Positions 16,403 through 24,868 of a stretch of 64,000 nt of DNA are shown in pieces (the stretch's first letter is position 1; each line of letters opens with the position of its first letter). The translations under genes were made by a program, and so were the position numbers. Location of the stretch: positions 2,790,001 through 2,854,000 of the forward strand of contig NZ_JUGR01000001.1 of NCBI RefSeq assembly GCF_000800015.1, written 5' to 3'. Below the pieces are notes generated by a model that was given only the letters and a program-made list of their open reading frames with translations, had not been told where the DNA came from and did no database searches. The DNA is from Terriglobus sp. TAA 43. GTDB lineage: Bacteria > Acidobacteriota > Terriglobia > Terriglobales > Acidobacteriaceae.

Positions 16403-17545
16403 CTACAGGGCGATCAGATAGTTAAAGGCCGCGATAGAGGCCGCGCTGCGGGGCAGCGAGACCGGTTCACCATCGCCAAAAATGATCTGTGTGGAAGCAA
16501 GGAAACGCGGCAGAATGCCGTTCTCAATGGCCTGTCGGGTGGCGGTTCGGAAGAGGCCATTTTCGAAGCCTTCCAAATCTGTAAACAGCACCGCCGCAGG
16601 ATCGTTCAAATGAACCAGTGTCGCGATGGCGCTGCCAAGAGCTGCACCTGCATCGCGCAACAGCTTGATCGCTTTGGCATTGCCACGCATGGCCAGGTCT
16701 TCCAGATCACGCATGTTTTGAATGGAAAGCCCTGCCTTTTTCGCAGCTTGACGCAACGCGTAACCACCCGCCAGCGTATCCAGACAGCCGTTACGTCCGC
16801 AGCGGCAAGGCGGGCCTTTGGGGTCGACTGTAATGTGACCGATTTCGCCCGCGCTGCCGTCGTGTCCGCGATAGAGCATCCCGTTCATATAATGCGCGGA
16901 ACCAATGGTGCGTCCCAGCATGACGATGGAAAAGTTGTCATACTCGCGGCCGCGACCGAAGATCTTTTCTCCCATAGCGATAGCGTTCGCGTCGTTGTCT
17001 GCCCATGCGGGGAGTTTCAGTGCGGCTGCAATCTTTTCTGCAATGGGAACATCGCGCCAGTCCAGACCGGCGGAGTAGCGGCAGATGCCGGCTTCGGCGT
17101 CTACGATGCCGGCGACGGAGATGCCAACGCCGCGAACGCGGCTGCGTGCCACTCCGGATTTGCGCAGCATCCGCGTGAAGCTGGCCTGGATGGCGGCGGG
17201 AAGACCGTCAAGGTCGTTGTGTTCCGTGACTTCTTCGTGCCCGAGAACTTCGCCTCGCAAATCGGTGATGGCGAGTTGTATCTTCTCTTCGTTCACACTG
17301 ACGCCGACGAAGCAGGAGTGGGAGGCCTGAAGAGACAGCTGGACCGTGGGGCGTCCGCGGCGCTTGCCCGCATTCATGGCAGGCGTTTCCAGCAAGAGTC
17401 CCTGTTGCAGCAGGTGTTGTGTCACTTCCGTGATAGCGGCGGGGCTCACGGCCGCACGATCGCTCAGTTCCAGCCGGGAAAGCTGGTCGTTTTCGAGCAA
17501 TGCGGCAATCACGGCGGTCTTCGCAGACCGGAAAGACACCTTCAT
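16403..17545 (-). CDS. ROK-family transcriptional regulator (NagC/XylR type)
   Basis: A 380-residue ROK repressor. The N-terminal winged helix (about 7-60: AVIAALLENDQLSRLELSD, then PAAITEVTQHLLQQG) is followed by a ROK sugar-binding domain with the zinc motif CRCGRNGCLD at about 270. Such regulators sense sugars or sugar phosphates; NagC senses GlcNAc-6-P. It is first in the minus-strand sugar operon (29 bp before the Tat TIM-barrel gene) and diverges from a TonB receptor gene. A 7-bp inverted repeat lies in the shared gap. Confidence 0.92.
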   Translation of the reverse strand: MKVSFRSAKTAVIAALLENDQLSRLELSDRAAVSPAAITEVTQHLLQQGLLLETPAMNAGKRRGRPTVQLSLQASHSCFVGVSVNEEKIQLAITDLRGEVLGHEEVTEHNDLDGLPAAIQASFTRMLRKSGVARSRVRGVGISVAGIVDAEAGICRYSAGLDWRDVPIAEKIAAALKLPAWADNDANAIAMGEKIFGRGREYDNFSIVMLGRTIGSAHYMNGMLYRGHDGSAGEIGHITVDPKGPPCRCGRNGCLDTLAGGYALRQAAKKAGLSIQNMRDLEDLAMRGNAKAIKLLRDAGAALGSAIATLVHLNDPAAVLFTDLEGFENGLFRTATRQAIENGILPRFLASTQIIFGDGEPVSLPRSAASIAAFNYLIAL

Positions 17546-17633
17546 GAGAAAGCTCTCCGAACCCCGGGATGTGTTGCCGGGGTGTTGCGCCAGGGTGACA
17601 GGGATGTAAATCCTTCTTGACCCTTCACGGGGT

Positions 17634-17650
17634 GGTGGATATGATCCACC
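17634..17650. promoter_or_regulatory. Candidate ROK operator (inverted repeat)
   Basis: GGTGGAT-ATG-ATCCACC is a perfect 7-bp inverted repeat between the ROK gene and the divergent TonB receptor gene, 89 bp from the ROK start. A TTGACC hexamer at 17664-17669 could be a -35 element for the receptor side, but no convincing -10 pairs with it. The site is assigned to the ROK protein by position only. The rest of 17546-17901 shows nothing recognisable. Confidence 0.45.
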
Positions 17651-17901
17651 TACCGAAACATTGTTGACCTGATTACCTTCGCAATACTACATCAGCCGCA
17701 CCGGGATTGACTCCAATTTATTCACTCAGTGAATTTATAGGCGAGCCAACGGGACAGGATGAAGTGCAGCTGGCAGGGAGTACGCGCATTTTTCGCCGGG
17801 GAAGAACTCATTTCCCTTTTGGCACAAGAAGATGCCTGTGCGCACGTGGACGACGACACAGGCCGATACCAGGCGGAACTATACCTCGGGAGACCAGGAC
17901 C

Positions 17902-20900
17902 ATGAAGGACCTTTCAAGAATCTGTACTCAGTCGCGAGGCACTGCGGATGAGCAGCGTTTCGCTATGACCAAAGGCGCGCTACGCGCGATGACGATGGTC
18001 GGCATGTTTGCCGCAGCGGTTTCACCGGCCCTTGCTCAGACCACTACCGCTGACGTTGTCGGCACTGCAACGGACGTATCAGGCGCTGTGGTGCCAAATG
18101 CGACGGTGACGTTGACCGACGTGAACACGCACACAACGCGTACCGTCAAAGCGGGCACCGGTGGCGAATACACATTCACGCTGCTGAACCCTGGAACCTA
18201 TTCGCTGTCGGTTACCGCGTCAGGATTTAAGACTTTCCAGATCACCACGTTCAACCTGTCAGCCGGTGACCGCGCGCGTGAAGATGCTCATCTCGCCGTC
18301 GGTAGCGAAGGCGAAACGGTCAACGTGGAAGCGACCACGCCCGCGCTGCGCACGGACTCCGCCGCCATCATTACAACGGTGACGGAAAAGGCTACGCAGG
18401 AACTGCCGCTGAATGGACGTAACTTCATCAACCTGGTGCAGGTGACGCCGGGCGCTACGGAAGGCCTGAACAACGGTCTGGCCAGCGGCAACCGTCCCGA
18501 TGATCGCCGCCAGACGTCGTCGATTTCGATGAACGGCCAGGCCGACATGATGAACAACCAGACGATTGACGGTATTGACAACAACGAGCGCGTTATCGGT
18601 TCGATCGGTGTTCGTCCGTCGGTGGATTCGATCCAGGAAGTCAGTGTGCAGACGAACGTGTTCACGGCAGAAGTGGGCCGTGCGGCGGGCGCGATTGTGA
18701 ACGTCATCACCAAGTCTGGTAGCAACCAGTTCCACGGCACGGTGTACGAGTTCTTCCGTCATGACAAGCTGAACGCCAATCCGTTCAAGTTCGGCGCGGC
18801 CATTCCGAAGCCGAAGTATCGCCAGAACCAGTTCGGCGGTAGCATCGGCGGACCGATCTTCAAGGACAAGACGTTCTTCTTTGCTGACTACGAGCAGTTG
18901 AACAAGGTCTTCAATCAGAATCCTTCGTCGACGACTGTGCCCACTCTCTTTGAGCGGAACAACCCCGGTAACTTCACGGACAACGTAGGTATCAACACGA
19001 TTGTTCCTGCTGCGAGCTTCGACAAGGTTGCTCTGCAGTACTTCAACCTGTTCCCGTTGCCGAACACCGGTACAGCCGCGACGGTTGCCAATAACTACAC
19101 GGCGGCGCGTCCTGACTCGCAGTTCTCCAAGGTGGGCGATGTCCGTGGCGATCAGCGATTCAGCAATGGTGATCTCTTCTATGTGCGCTACACGTACAAC
19201 CGTGTGGACACGAGCATCGGAAGCCTTTTCCCGGCGGTCAACTCTGCGGCCGGCGTAATCTATCCGGGCGGCAACCTGGGTTCCTATCCTGGCCCTGCGC
19301 TCACGCGTGCTCACCAGGCCCACCTAAACTATGTGCATTCCTTCACGCCGAACCTGCTGATGGAACTCAAGGCGGGCTACACGCTGCTGGATAACGCGCA
19401 GTATCCGCTGAACTTTGGCAAAGCGATCAACACCGCGTTTGGCCAACCCAATATAAATGTGGACGGACGTACGGCTGAACTCTCGGCCGTCAACGTGACG
19501 CTCGGCGGCGCAACCCTGGGCAATCGCCCGCCGATCATCTACCACGAGAACACGTATCAGTATGAAGGCACGGTCACCTACATACGTGGCAAGCAGATCA
19601 TCAAGGTAGGCGCAGGTGTGATCCGCCGTCAGGACTCCACCACACAGACCGATACCGCCAACGGCAACTGGGTCTTCGACAACTTTGCCAAACTGCTTTC
19701 GGGCGACTACGCTACAGCCGCTCGCAACCAGATTTTGTACACGCCACGTAACCGTACCTGGGAACCGCACTTCTTCTTCCAGGACGACGTTCACCTTACG
19801 CCGAACCTGACGGTGAACCTGGGTGCGCGCTACGACTTGTTCACGCCGTATACCGAAACGAATAACATTCTTTCCAACTTCGATATCGTGCAGCAGAAGT
19901 TCCTTATCGCCGGCGTGAATGCGGATTCCCACGGTGGCATCAAGACGGACTACAGCAACTTTGCTCCACGCATTGGTTTTGCCTATACCCCCGCACCCAA
20001 GACCGTCATTCGCGGTGGCTTCGGTCTGACCTTCGCTCCGGAAAACACCACCTCCGGCTCGGCGCTGGTAAACCAGCCCTTCACCGCAACCCTTGGACCC
20101 TACACACAGGTCCAGGCTCCGGGAGGCTTTGGTAAGTTTGCAAACGGCATGCCCACGCCGACTGCGAATCCATACCTTGTTCCTACAGGCAGTGCGACTG
20201 CAGCGCTCGATCCGAATTTCAAGTCCACCTATATTGAACAGTTCAACCTGACCCTGGAACGCGAGTTTGCGGGCTTCGTTGGAACGCTGTCCTATGTGGG
20301 CGAGCTCGGCCGCCGCAACGGTTACTACCTGTCGGACTTCAACACCGTTCCGCTTAACCTGGCGCCGCAGTCGTTCACCGCTGCGACACAGGGCAGCACT
20401 ACCCTCGCTCCGGTGGCGACGGCCGACTATAACTCCCGTCGCCGATTTGCTTCGGGCAACAACACGCAGCTGTTGGGCGTGCCGCTGTACCGCAGCACCG
20501 GTGCCAGCAGCTACCACGGCTTCCAGGCAGTGTTGAAGCGCCGCTTCAGCAAGGGCCTCGATCTGCAGGTCGCTTATACGCAGTCACGTCTGTTGGACAA
20601 CACGGAATCCATCTCCAACAACGGCGGCAACGGCTTCGGTTCCACTGCAGAGTTGCTCAACTCGATTGAGTATGGCAACGGCAACCTGGACATGCGCAGC
20701 CGTATCACTGGAACCTTCAACTACGCGTTGCCATTCGGTCAGAACACGCACGGCTTCGTTGGCGTGCTTGCCAAGGGATGGCAGGCAAACGGCATCGTTG
20801 TATGGGGAACAGGTCTTCCGTTCTCCGTCACGAACAACGTAAACCGTTCCGGTACGCGTCCCACGGCAACCAACAGCGATCGCTCCGCAAGGCTCTCCAG

Positions 20901-21279
20901 CGGTCGCGTCGGCCATCCGACGATCACCAAGTGGTTCGATACGAATGCTTTTGTCTGGCAGCCAAACGGTACCACCAGCCAGCAGCGCCGCAACCAGCTC
21001 TACGGCCCCGGCATCCAGCGTGTGGACCTGTCGTTGTTCAAGAACTTCGATCTGACCGAGCGCTTCAAGCTCGAGCTCCGTACCGAAGCGTTCAACGTCC
21101 TGAACACGGCACAGTTCGTCAATCCGTCTGCCTCGCTCAACCAGGTAGCATGCACCACGGGATGTAACAGCTTCCCGGTTGCCGGCTTCGCGCCAGCGGC
21201 TGGTTACGGTGCAATCACTGCAACGAACTTCTCTTACAACCCGCGTCTGATTCAGTTCGCGGCTCGAGTGAAGTTCTAA
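17902..21279 (+). CDS. TonB-dependent receptor, Oar-like, with carboxypeptidase-regulatory N-domain
   Basis: A 1125-residue outer-membrane receptor. After a signal ending PALAQ comes a carboxypeptidase-regulatory-like beta-sandwich (VVGTATDVSGAVVPNATVTL), then a plug domain (LPLNGRNFINLVQVTPG; QEVSVQTNVFTAEVGRAAGA), then a long barrel ending in aromatic RVKF for insertion by the Bam machinery. It probably imports an oligosaccharide or other large ligand. I use the ATG at 17902, after GGGAGACCAGGACC; ATG 17965 would also leave a good signal peptide. There is no SusD gene. It diverges from the ROK regulator and ends at a strong terminator. Confidence 0.92.
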   Translation: MKDLSRICTQSRGTADEQRFAMTKGALRAMTMVGMFAAAVSPALAQTTTADVVGTATDVSGAVVPNATVTLTDVNTHTTRTVKAGTGGEYTFTLLNPGTYSLSVTASGFKTFQITTFNLSAGDRAREDAHLAVGSEGETVNVEATTPALRTDSAAIITTVTEKATQELPLNGRNFINLVQVTPGATEGLNNGLASGNRPDDRRQTSSISMNGQADMMNNQTIDGIDNNERVIGSIGVRPSVDSIQEVSVQTNVFTAEVGRAAGAIVNVITKSGSNQFHGTVYEFFRHDKLNANPFKFGAAIPKPKYRQNQFGGSIGGPIFKDKTFFFADYEQLNKVFNQNPSSTTVPTLFERNNPGNFTDNVGINTIVPAASFDKVALQYFNLFPLPNTGTAATVANNYTAARPDSQFSKVGDVRGDQRFSNGDLFYVRYTYNRVDTSIGSLFPAVNSAAGVIYPGGNLGSYPGPALTRAHQAHLNYVHSFTPNLLMELKAGYTLLDNAQYPLNFGKAINTAFGQPNINVDGRTAELSAVNVTLGGATLGNRPPIIYHENTYQYEGTVTYIRGKQIIKVGAGVIRRQDSTTQTDTANGNWVFDNFAKLLSGDYATAARNQILYTPRNRTWEPHFFFQDDVHLTPNLTVNLGARYDLFTPYTETNNILSNFDIVQQKFLIAGVNADSHGGIKTDYSNFAPRIGFAYTPAPKTVIRGGFGLTFAPENTTSGSALVNQPFTATLGPYTQVQAPGGFGKFANGMPTPTANPYLVPTGSATAALDPNFKSTYIEQFNLTLEREFAGFVGTLSYVGELGRRNGYYLSDFNTVPLNLAPQSFTAATQGSTTLAPVATADYNSRRRFASGNNTQLLGVPLYRSTGASSYHGFQAVLKRRFSKGLDLQVAYTQSRLLDNTESISNNGGNGFGSTAELLNSIEYGNGNLDMRSRITGTFNYALPFGQNTHGFVGVLAKGWQANGIVVWGTGLPFSVTNNVNRSGTRPTATNSDRSARLSSGRVGHPTITKWFDTNAFVWQPNGTTSQQRRNQLYGPGIQRVDLSLFKNFDLTERFKLELRTEAFNVLNTAQFVNPSASLNQVACTTGCNSFPVAGFAPAAGYGAITATNFSYNPRLIQFAARVKF

Positions 21280-21290
21280 CTAAAACAATG

Positions 21291-21325
21291 TCGGGCGGCT
21301 CACAGTTGAGCCGCCCGATTCTTTT
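21291..21325 (+). terminator. Terminator after the TonB receptor
   Basis: A perfect 12-bp stem (21291-21302 with 21307-21318) and a 4-nt loop are followed by TTCTTTT. It separates the receptor from the next genes or attenuates readthrough into them. Confidence 0.88.
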
Positions 21326-21357
21326 CACTGCTGTACTTTGCTCAGGGGATTGCGTTG

Positions 21358-22896
21358 ATGCAGCGACGTTCGTTTCTGAAGTCCGGTTCCATGGCCGCAT
21401 TGGCCACTGTTGTTGGTTGCAAAACTTCCAAAGCAACGAATTCACCGCGCATTGCGTTTGGCGGTATTGCGATTGAGTGCAGCACGTATGGTCATATCCG
21501 TACGCGCTATGACGAATTCACGATTACACGTGGCGATGCGTTGAATGCGATGCCTCGTTTCGCCGTGTTGAAGCAGCGCTATCCTGACGTTCCTTTCATG
21601 GGCACCATCGTTGCCACTGCCGTTCCTGGCGGGCCTGTTGCGCGCGACGCCTATGACAAGATCAAGGCGGAGTTTCTCGATCGTCTGAAAGCGCTGTTGC
21701 CGCTGGATGGTCTCTATTTACCAATGCATGGTGCGATGACCGTTGATGGCCTGGATGATGCTGAGGCTGACTGGTACGAAGCCGCACGGAATGTGGTCGG
21801 GCCGAAGTGCCTGATGTCAGCGAGCTACGATCTGCACGGCAACATCAGCAAACGCATTATCGACGCGCTGGACATGATGTCTGCGTATCGCACGGCGCCG
21901 CACGTTGATCAGAAGGATGCGATGTTCCGCGCCTGCGACATGCTGGTGAAGTGCATTAAGGAGAACATTCGTCCCACGCTGGAGTGGGCAACGGTTCCTG
22001 TGTTGATGCCGGGTGAGCGCAGTTCCACAAGCTGGCAGCCTGCGAAGCGTTTGTGGGCGCAACTGCCGGAGTTGAATAAGACGCCGGGTGTGATGGATGT
22101 GTCCATGCTGGTGGGTTATGTGTGGGCTGACCAGTCACGTTCTGCTGCATCTGTTGTTGTGACTGGAACCAATCCTGCGAATGAAGAGAAGGTCGCCACG
22201 AATCTTGCGCAGCAATACTGGGATGCGCGCAAGGAGTTCGCGTTTGGTGATCCGGTGTGTCCGCTGGACGAGTGCATCGCGAAGGCGATGAAGTCCGATG
22301 TTCATCCACTGGTGCTCGCTGACTCTGGTGACAATCCGACGGGTGGCGGCAATGGCGATCAAGCCACAGTGCTCGAAGCATTGTTAAAGGCAGGTGCGAA
22401 GGATGTTGTCTTTGGCGGCATTGCTGATAAGCCTGCGACGGACGCTTGTTATGCAGCGGGTGTTGGCAAGACAATTCCACTGTCCATTGGCGCAACGCTT
22501 GATCCGCTTGCAAGCAAGCCGGTGAAGGTGCAGGCCACGGTGAAGGCGCTGTTGCAGAATGTTGATCCTGCAAAGCGCGAAGCTGCGGTGCAGATACAGG
22601 GCATCACGCTGATTGTGAGTGCGTATCGTAGGCCGTATCACCTCATCGAGGACTTTACAAAGCTTGGCATTGATCCGTATGCGGCGAAGATTGTTGTGGT
22701 GAAGTCTGGCTATCTGGAACCGGAGATCAAGCAGATGGCGAAGGCAAACCTGATGGCGCTTACGGATGGCGCGATTAATCAGGACATCGTGCATTTGCCA
22801 AAGAATCAGAATCGTCCGCCGACCTACCCGTTTGTGGATGACCTCACGTACACGCCGAAGGTGTATATTTCGGCGCGCAGCCCCAAACAGGCGTAA
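21358..22896 (+). CDS. Exported M81-family (MlrC-like) metallopeptidase
   Basis: This 512-residue protein resembles MlrC (microcystinase C) family M81. Metal ligands fit: Asp158 and His160 in SYDLHGN and His182 in APHVD, with the D-x-H-x21-H spacing expected of the family, plus Glu40. LPMHGAMT and DNPTGGGNGD are further family motifs. It starts RRSFLKSGSMAALATVVGC: a twin-arginine-like signal with a Cys at 21 that could be lipidated. The likely site is the periplasm. In a sugar locus the natural substrate may be an amide-linked glycan derivative rather than a peptide toxin; this is inference. Confidence 0.85.
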   Translation: MQRRSFLKSGSMAALATVVGCKTSKATNSPRIAFGGIAIECSTYGHIRTRYDEFTITRGDALNAMPRFAVLKQRYPDVPFMGTIVATAVPGGPVARDAYDKIKAEFLDRLKALLPLDGLYLPMHGAMTVDGLDDAEADWYEAARNVVGPKCLMSASYDLHGNISKRIIDALDMMSAYRTAPHVDQKDAMFRACDMLVKCIKENIRPTLEWATVPVLMPGERSSTSWQPAKRLWAQLPELNKTPGVMDVSMLVGYVWADQSRSAASVVVTGTNPANEEKVATNLAQQYWDARKEFAFGDPVCPLDECIAKAMKSDVHPLVLADSGDNPTGGGNGDQATVLEALLKAGAKDVVFGGIADKPATDACYAAGVGKTIPLSIGATLDPLASKPVKVQATVKALLQNVDPAKREAAVQIQGITLIVSAYRRPYHLIEDFTKLGIDPYAAKIVVVKSGYLEPEIKQMAKANLMALTDGAINQDIVHLPKNQNRPPTYPFVDDLTYTPKVYISARSPKQA

Positions 22897-22938
22897 ACAC
22901 TCGTCGAAACGCAGCATGCAGCAGGAGGAGAGAAGGCA

Positions 22939-24087
22939 ATGGAGTCAAGCAAGATGCAACTGGATCGCCGGAATTTTCTGAGGGGCGCGGGTGGCGCAGC
23001 GGCCGCCAGCATATTGGCAGGCGAGGCATTTGCGCAACAGAAGAGCGCAACACCTGAAACCATTGAGAAGGGTAGTGCCTTCCGTCCTTTGACTGAGAGC
23101 GAGAAGCTGGACCGCATTGCAGCGAACAGCTATCCGCTGCGTTGGATCTTTAAGAACCGCAACAATGTGGGTGATAAGGCGACCGTTCAAAAGATGCAGG
23201 CGAAGTACGGCAGCATCACGGCGCTGGAGTATCCCGCGTATGCGAAGAAGCTTTTCCCGGGTGTGACGAAGTTCGATATCTGGTCGAGCCTGTTTGGCGA
23301 CATCACCGATGAGAGCCAGTACGAGCCCATGATGGTCATGGGATACAACGGCAAAGAACGTCAGATTACGGAGTTCAATCCGGGCAGCCCCAACGGCGTG
23401 AAGTGGTTGGAGAAGCTAGCAGCAAAGCAGAAGGAAGAAGGTGTCTTCTGTCATCACATTTCAAACAACGCACCGCGCGATATCTGCGAACTGGATGAAG
23501 CGAAGCGCAAGGCTGGTGTTGCTGTTGCGAAGAAGTGGCTGGATGGTGCTGCGATCATCGGCGCAAAGAGCATGCGTATTAACAGTGGCGGTCCGCGCAT
23601 TGCGCCTTCACCACAGCCGAATGAAACCAGCTATCCGAAGAACCCGGAGCTGGAGAAGTACATGGACCAGTGCATCCAGTCGTTCAAGGAAATGGCAGAG
23701 CACGGTTCGAAGGTGGGCGTGAAGGTAACGTTGGAAAACCACTGGGGTCTGACAGCGAATCCTATTAACATCCGCACCATCATTGAAGAAGTAAACAGCC
23801 GTTGGTGCGAAGCATCGCCGGACTTCGGCAACTGGGAGCACAAGTACCTTGTGTATCACGCACTGAACGATCTTGCTCCTTACGCACACACGACGTGCCA
23901 TGCGAAGCATTGGGATCGTTGGGACAATGCATTTGGTCAGGGCACGCATATTGATGTGCAGCGCAATGTGCGCATCATGATGAACAATGGCTACACCGGC
24001 GTGTTTGCGCTGGAGTATGAGGACGGCCCCTGGGATGGTGTGGAGGGCGCGAAGTATCTGTTTGAGCAAGTGAAGGCAGCGCTGTAA
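22939..24087 (+). CDS. Tat-exported TIM-barrel sugar isomerase/epimerase (second subfamily)
   Basis: A 382-residue TIM barrel with a twin-arginine signal (LDRRNFLRGAGGAAAASILAG). Barrel motifs include SMRINSGGPRIAP, KVTLENHWGLTANP, PDFGNWEH, CHAKHWDRW and FALEYEDGPWDG. These differ from the two ROK-operon paralogues, so it is another branch of the xylose-isomerase-like superfamily. A strong GGAGGAGAG ribosome site precedes the ATG. It follows the M81 gene by 42 bp and precedes CutC by 26 bp. The reaction is unknown. Confidence 0.87.
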   Translation: MESSKMQLDRRNFLRGAGGAAAASILAGEAFAQQKSATPETIEKGSAFRPLTESEKLDRIAANSYPLRWIFKNRNNVGDKATVQKMQAKYGSITALEYPAYAKKLFPGVTKFDIWSSLFGDITDESQYEPMMVMGYNGKERQITEFNPGSPNGVKWLEKLAAKQKEEGVFCHHISNNAPRDICELDEAKRKAGVAVAKKWLDGAAIIGAKSMRINSGGPRIAPSPQPNETSYPKNPELEKYMDQCIQSFKEMAEHGSKVGVKVTLENHWGLTANPINIRTIIEEVNSRWCEASPDFGNWEHKYLVYHALNDLAPYAHTTCHAKHWDRWDNAFGQGTHIDVQRNVRIMMNNGYTGVFALEYEDGPWDGVEGAKYLFEQVKAAL

Positions 24088-24113
24088 CAGGCGCTGGTTT
24101 CGCGGAGGCAGTA

Positions 24114-24827
24114 TTGCAACGAGAACTGGAAATATGTGCGGAGACACTGCAGGCATGTGAAGCAGCAAATGCCGGTGGCGCCGATCGCATTGAACTGTGC
24201 GCCGCCCTCAGTGAGGGCGGCGTTACTGCTGGTGTTGGATTTCTGCGTGAGGCGATTGCAGCTTCAAAGATTCCAGTACATGCATTGGTGCGTCCGCGCA
24301 GTGGCAACTTTGTGTATTCCGCTGCGGAATTTCGTATGGCATGTGCGGATGCGGAGATGGCGTTGTCGCTGGGCGCTGCCGGGATTGTTATTGGCACGTT
24401 GACTACGGATGGTGCTGTCGATGTGGCGCAGACAACGGAGTTGATTCGCATTGCGAATGGGCGTCCGGTTACGTTTCATCGCGCGTTTGATCTTGCTCGT
24501 GATCTGCACAAGTCGTTGCGTGTGGTCATCGATCTTGGGTGCAATCGGGTGCTTACATCCGGTGGTGAGCCGACTGTGATGGAGGGCCTGGAGATGTTGA
24601 TTGAGTTAACCGAGATTGCAGACGGACGGATTCGCATCGCTGCAGGTGGTGGTGTGTCTCTGCAGAACGCTGCGCTGCTGGCGCAGGTTCCCGGGCTTGA
24701 TTTGCATGGATCGTTTCGTCGTAAGCCGAAGACGGAAGATGTTCGGGATGTGTTGTGGCAACAGGGTGAGGCTCGCGTTGAGGCTGAGGATGTTCGCCTG
24801 GTGGCGGAGTTGATGCATCACGCGTGA
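24114..24827 (+). CDS. cutC: CutC family protein (TTG start)
   Basis: A 237-residue TIM-barrel protein of the CutC family: LEICAETLQACEAANAGGADRIELCAALSEGG at the start, then VHALVRPRSGNFVYS, PVTFHRAFDLA, RVLTSGGEPT and IAAGGGVS. CutC was named for copper tolerance, but copper handling is not secured for most homologues. The start is TTG, supported by GGAGG seven bases upstream and by the family N-terminus beginning right there. Cytosolic. Sitting between an exported isomerase and a sulfatase it may have a sugar-related task; that is inference. Confidence 0.88.
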   Translation: MQRELEICAETLQACEAANAGGADRIELCAALSEGGVTAGVGFLREAIAASKIPVHALVRPRSGNFVYSAAEFRMACADAEMALSLGAAGIVIGTLTTDGAVDVAQTTELIRIANGRPVTFHRAFDLARDLHKSLRVVIDLGCNRVLTSGGEPTVMEGLEMLIELTEIADGRIRIAAGGGVSLQNAALLAQVPGLDLHGSFRRKPKTEDVRDVLWQQGEARVEAEDVRLVAELMHHA

Positions 24828-24868
24828 CTTCCATGCGGATGTGTTGAATCCTGTTGCGGGAGACTGAC

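Noticed and set aside
19324-20517. Minus-strand open frame opposite the TonB receptor
   Set aside because: Arg/Val-rich shadow with no recognisable domain; the plus-strand barrel sequence is continuous.
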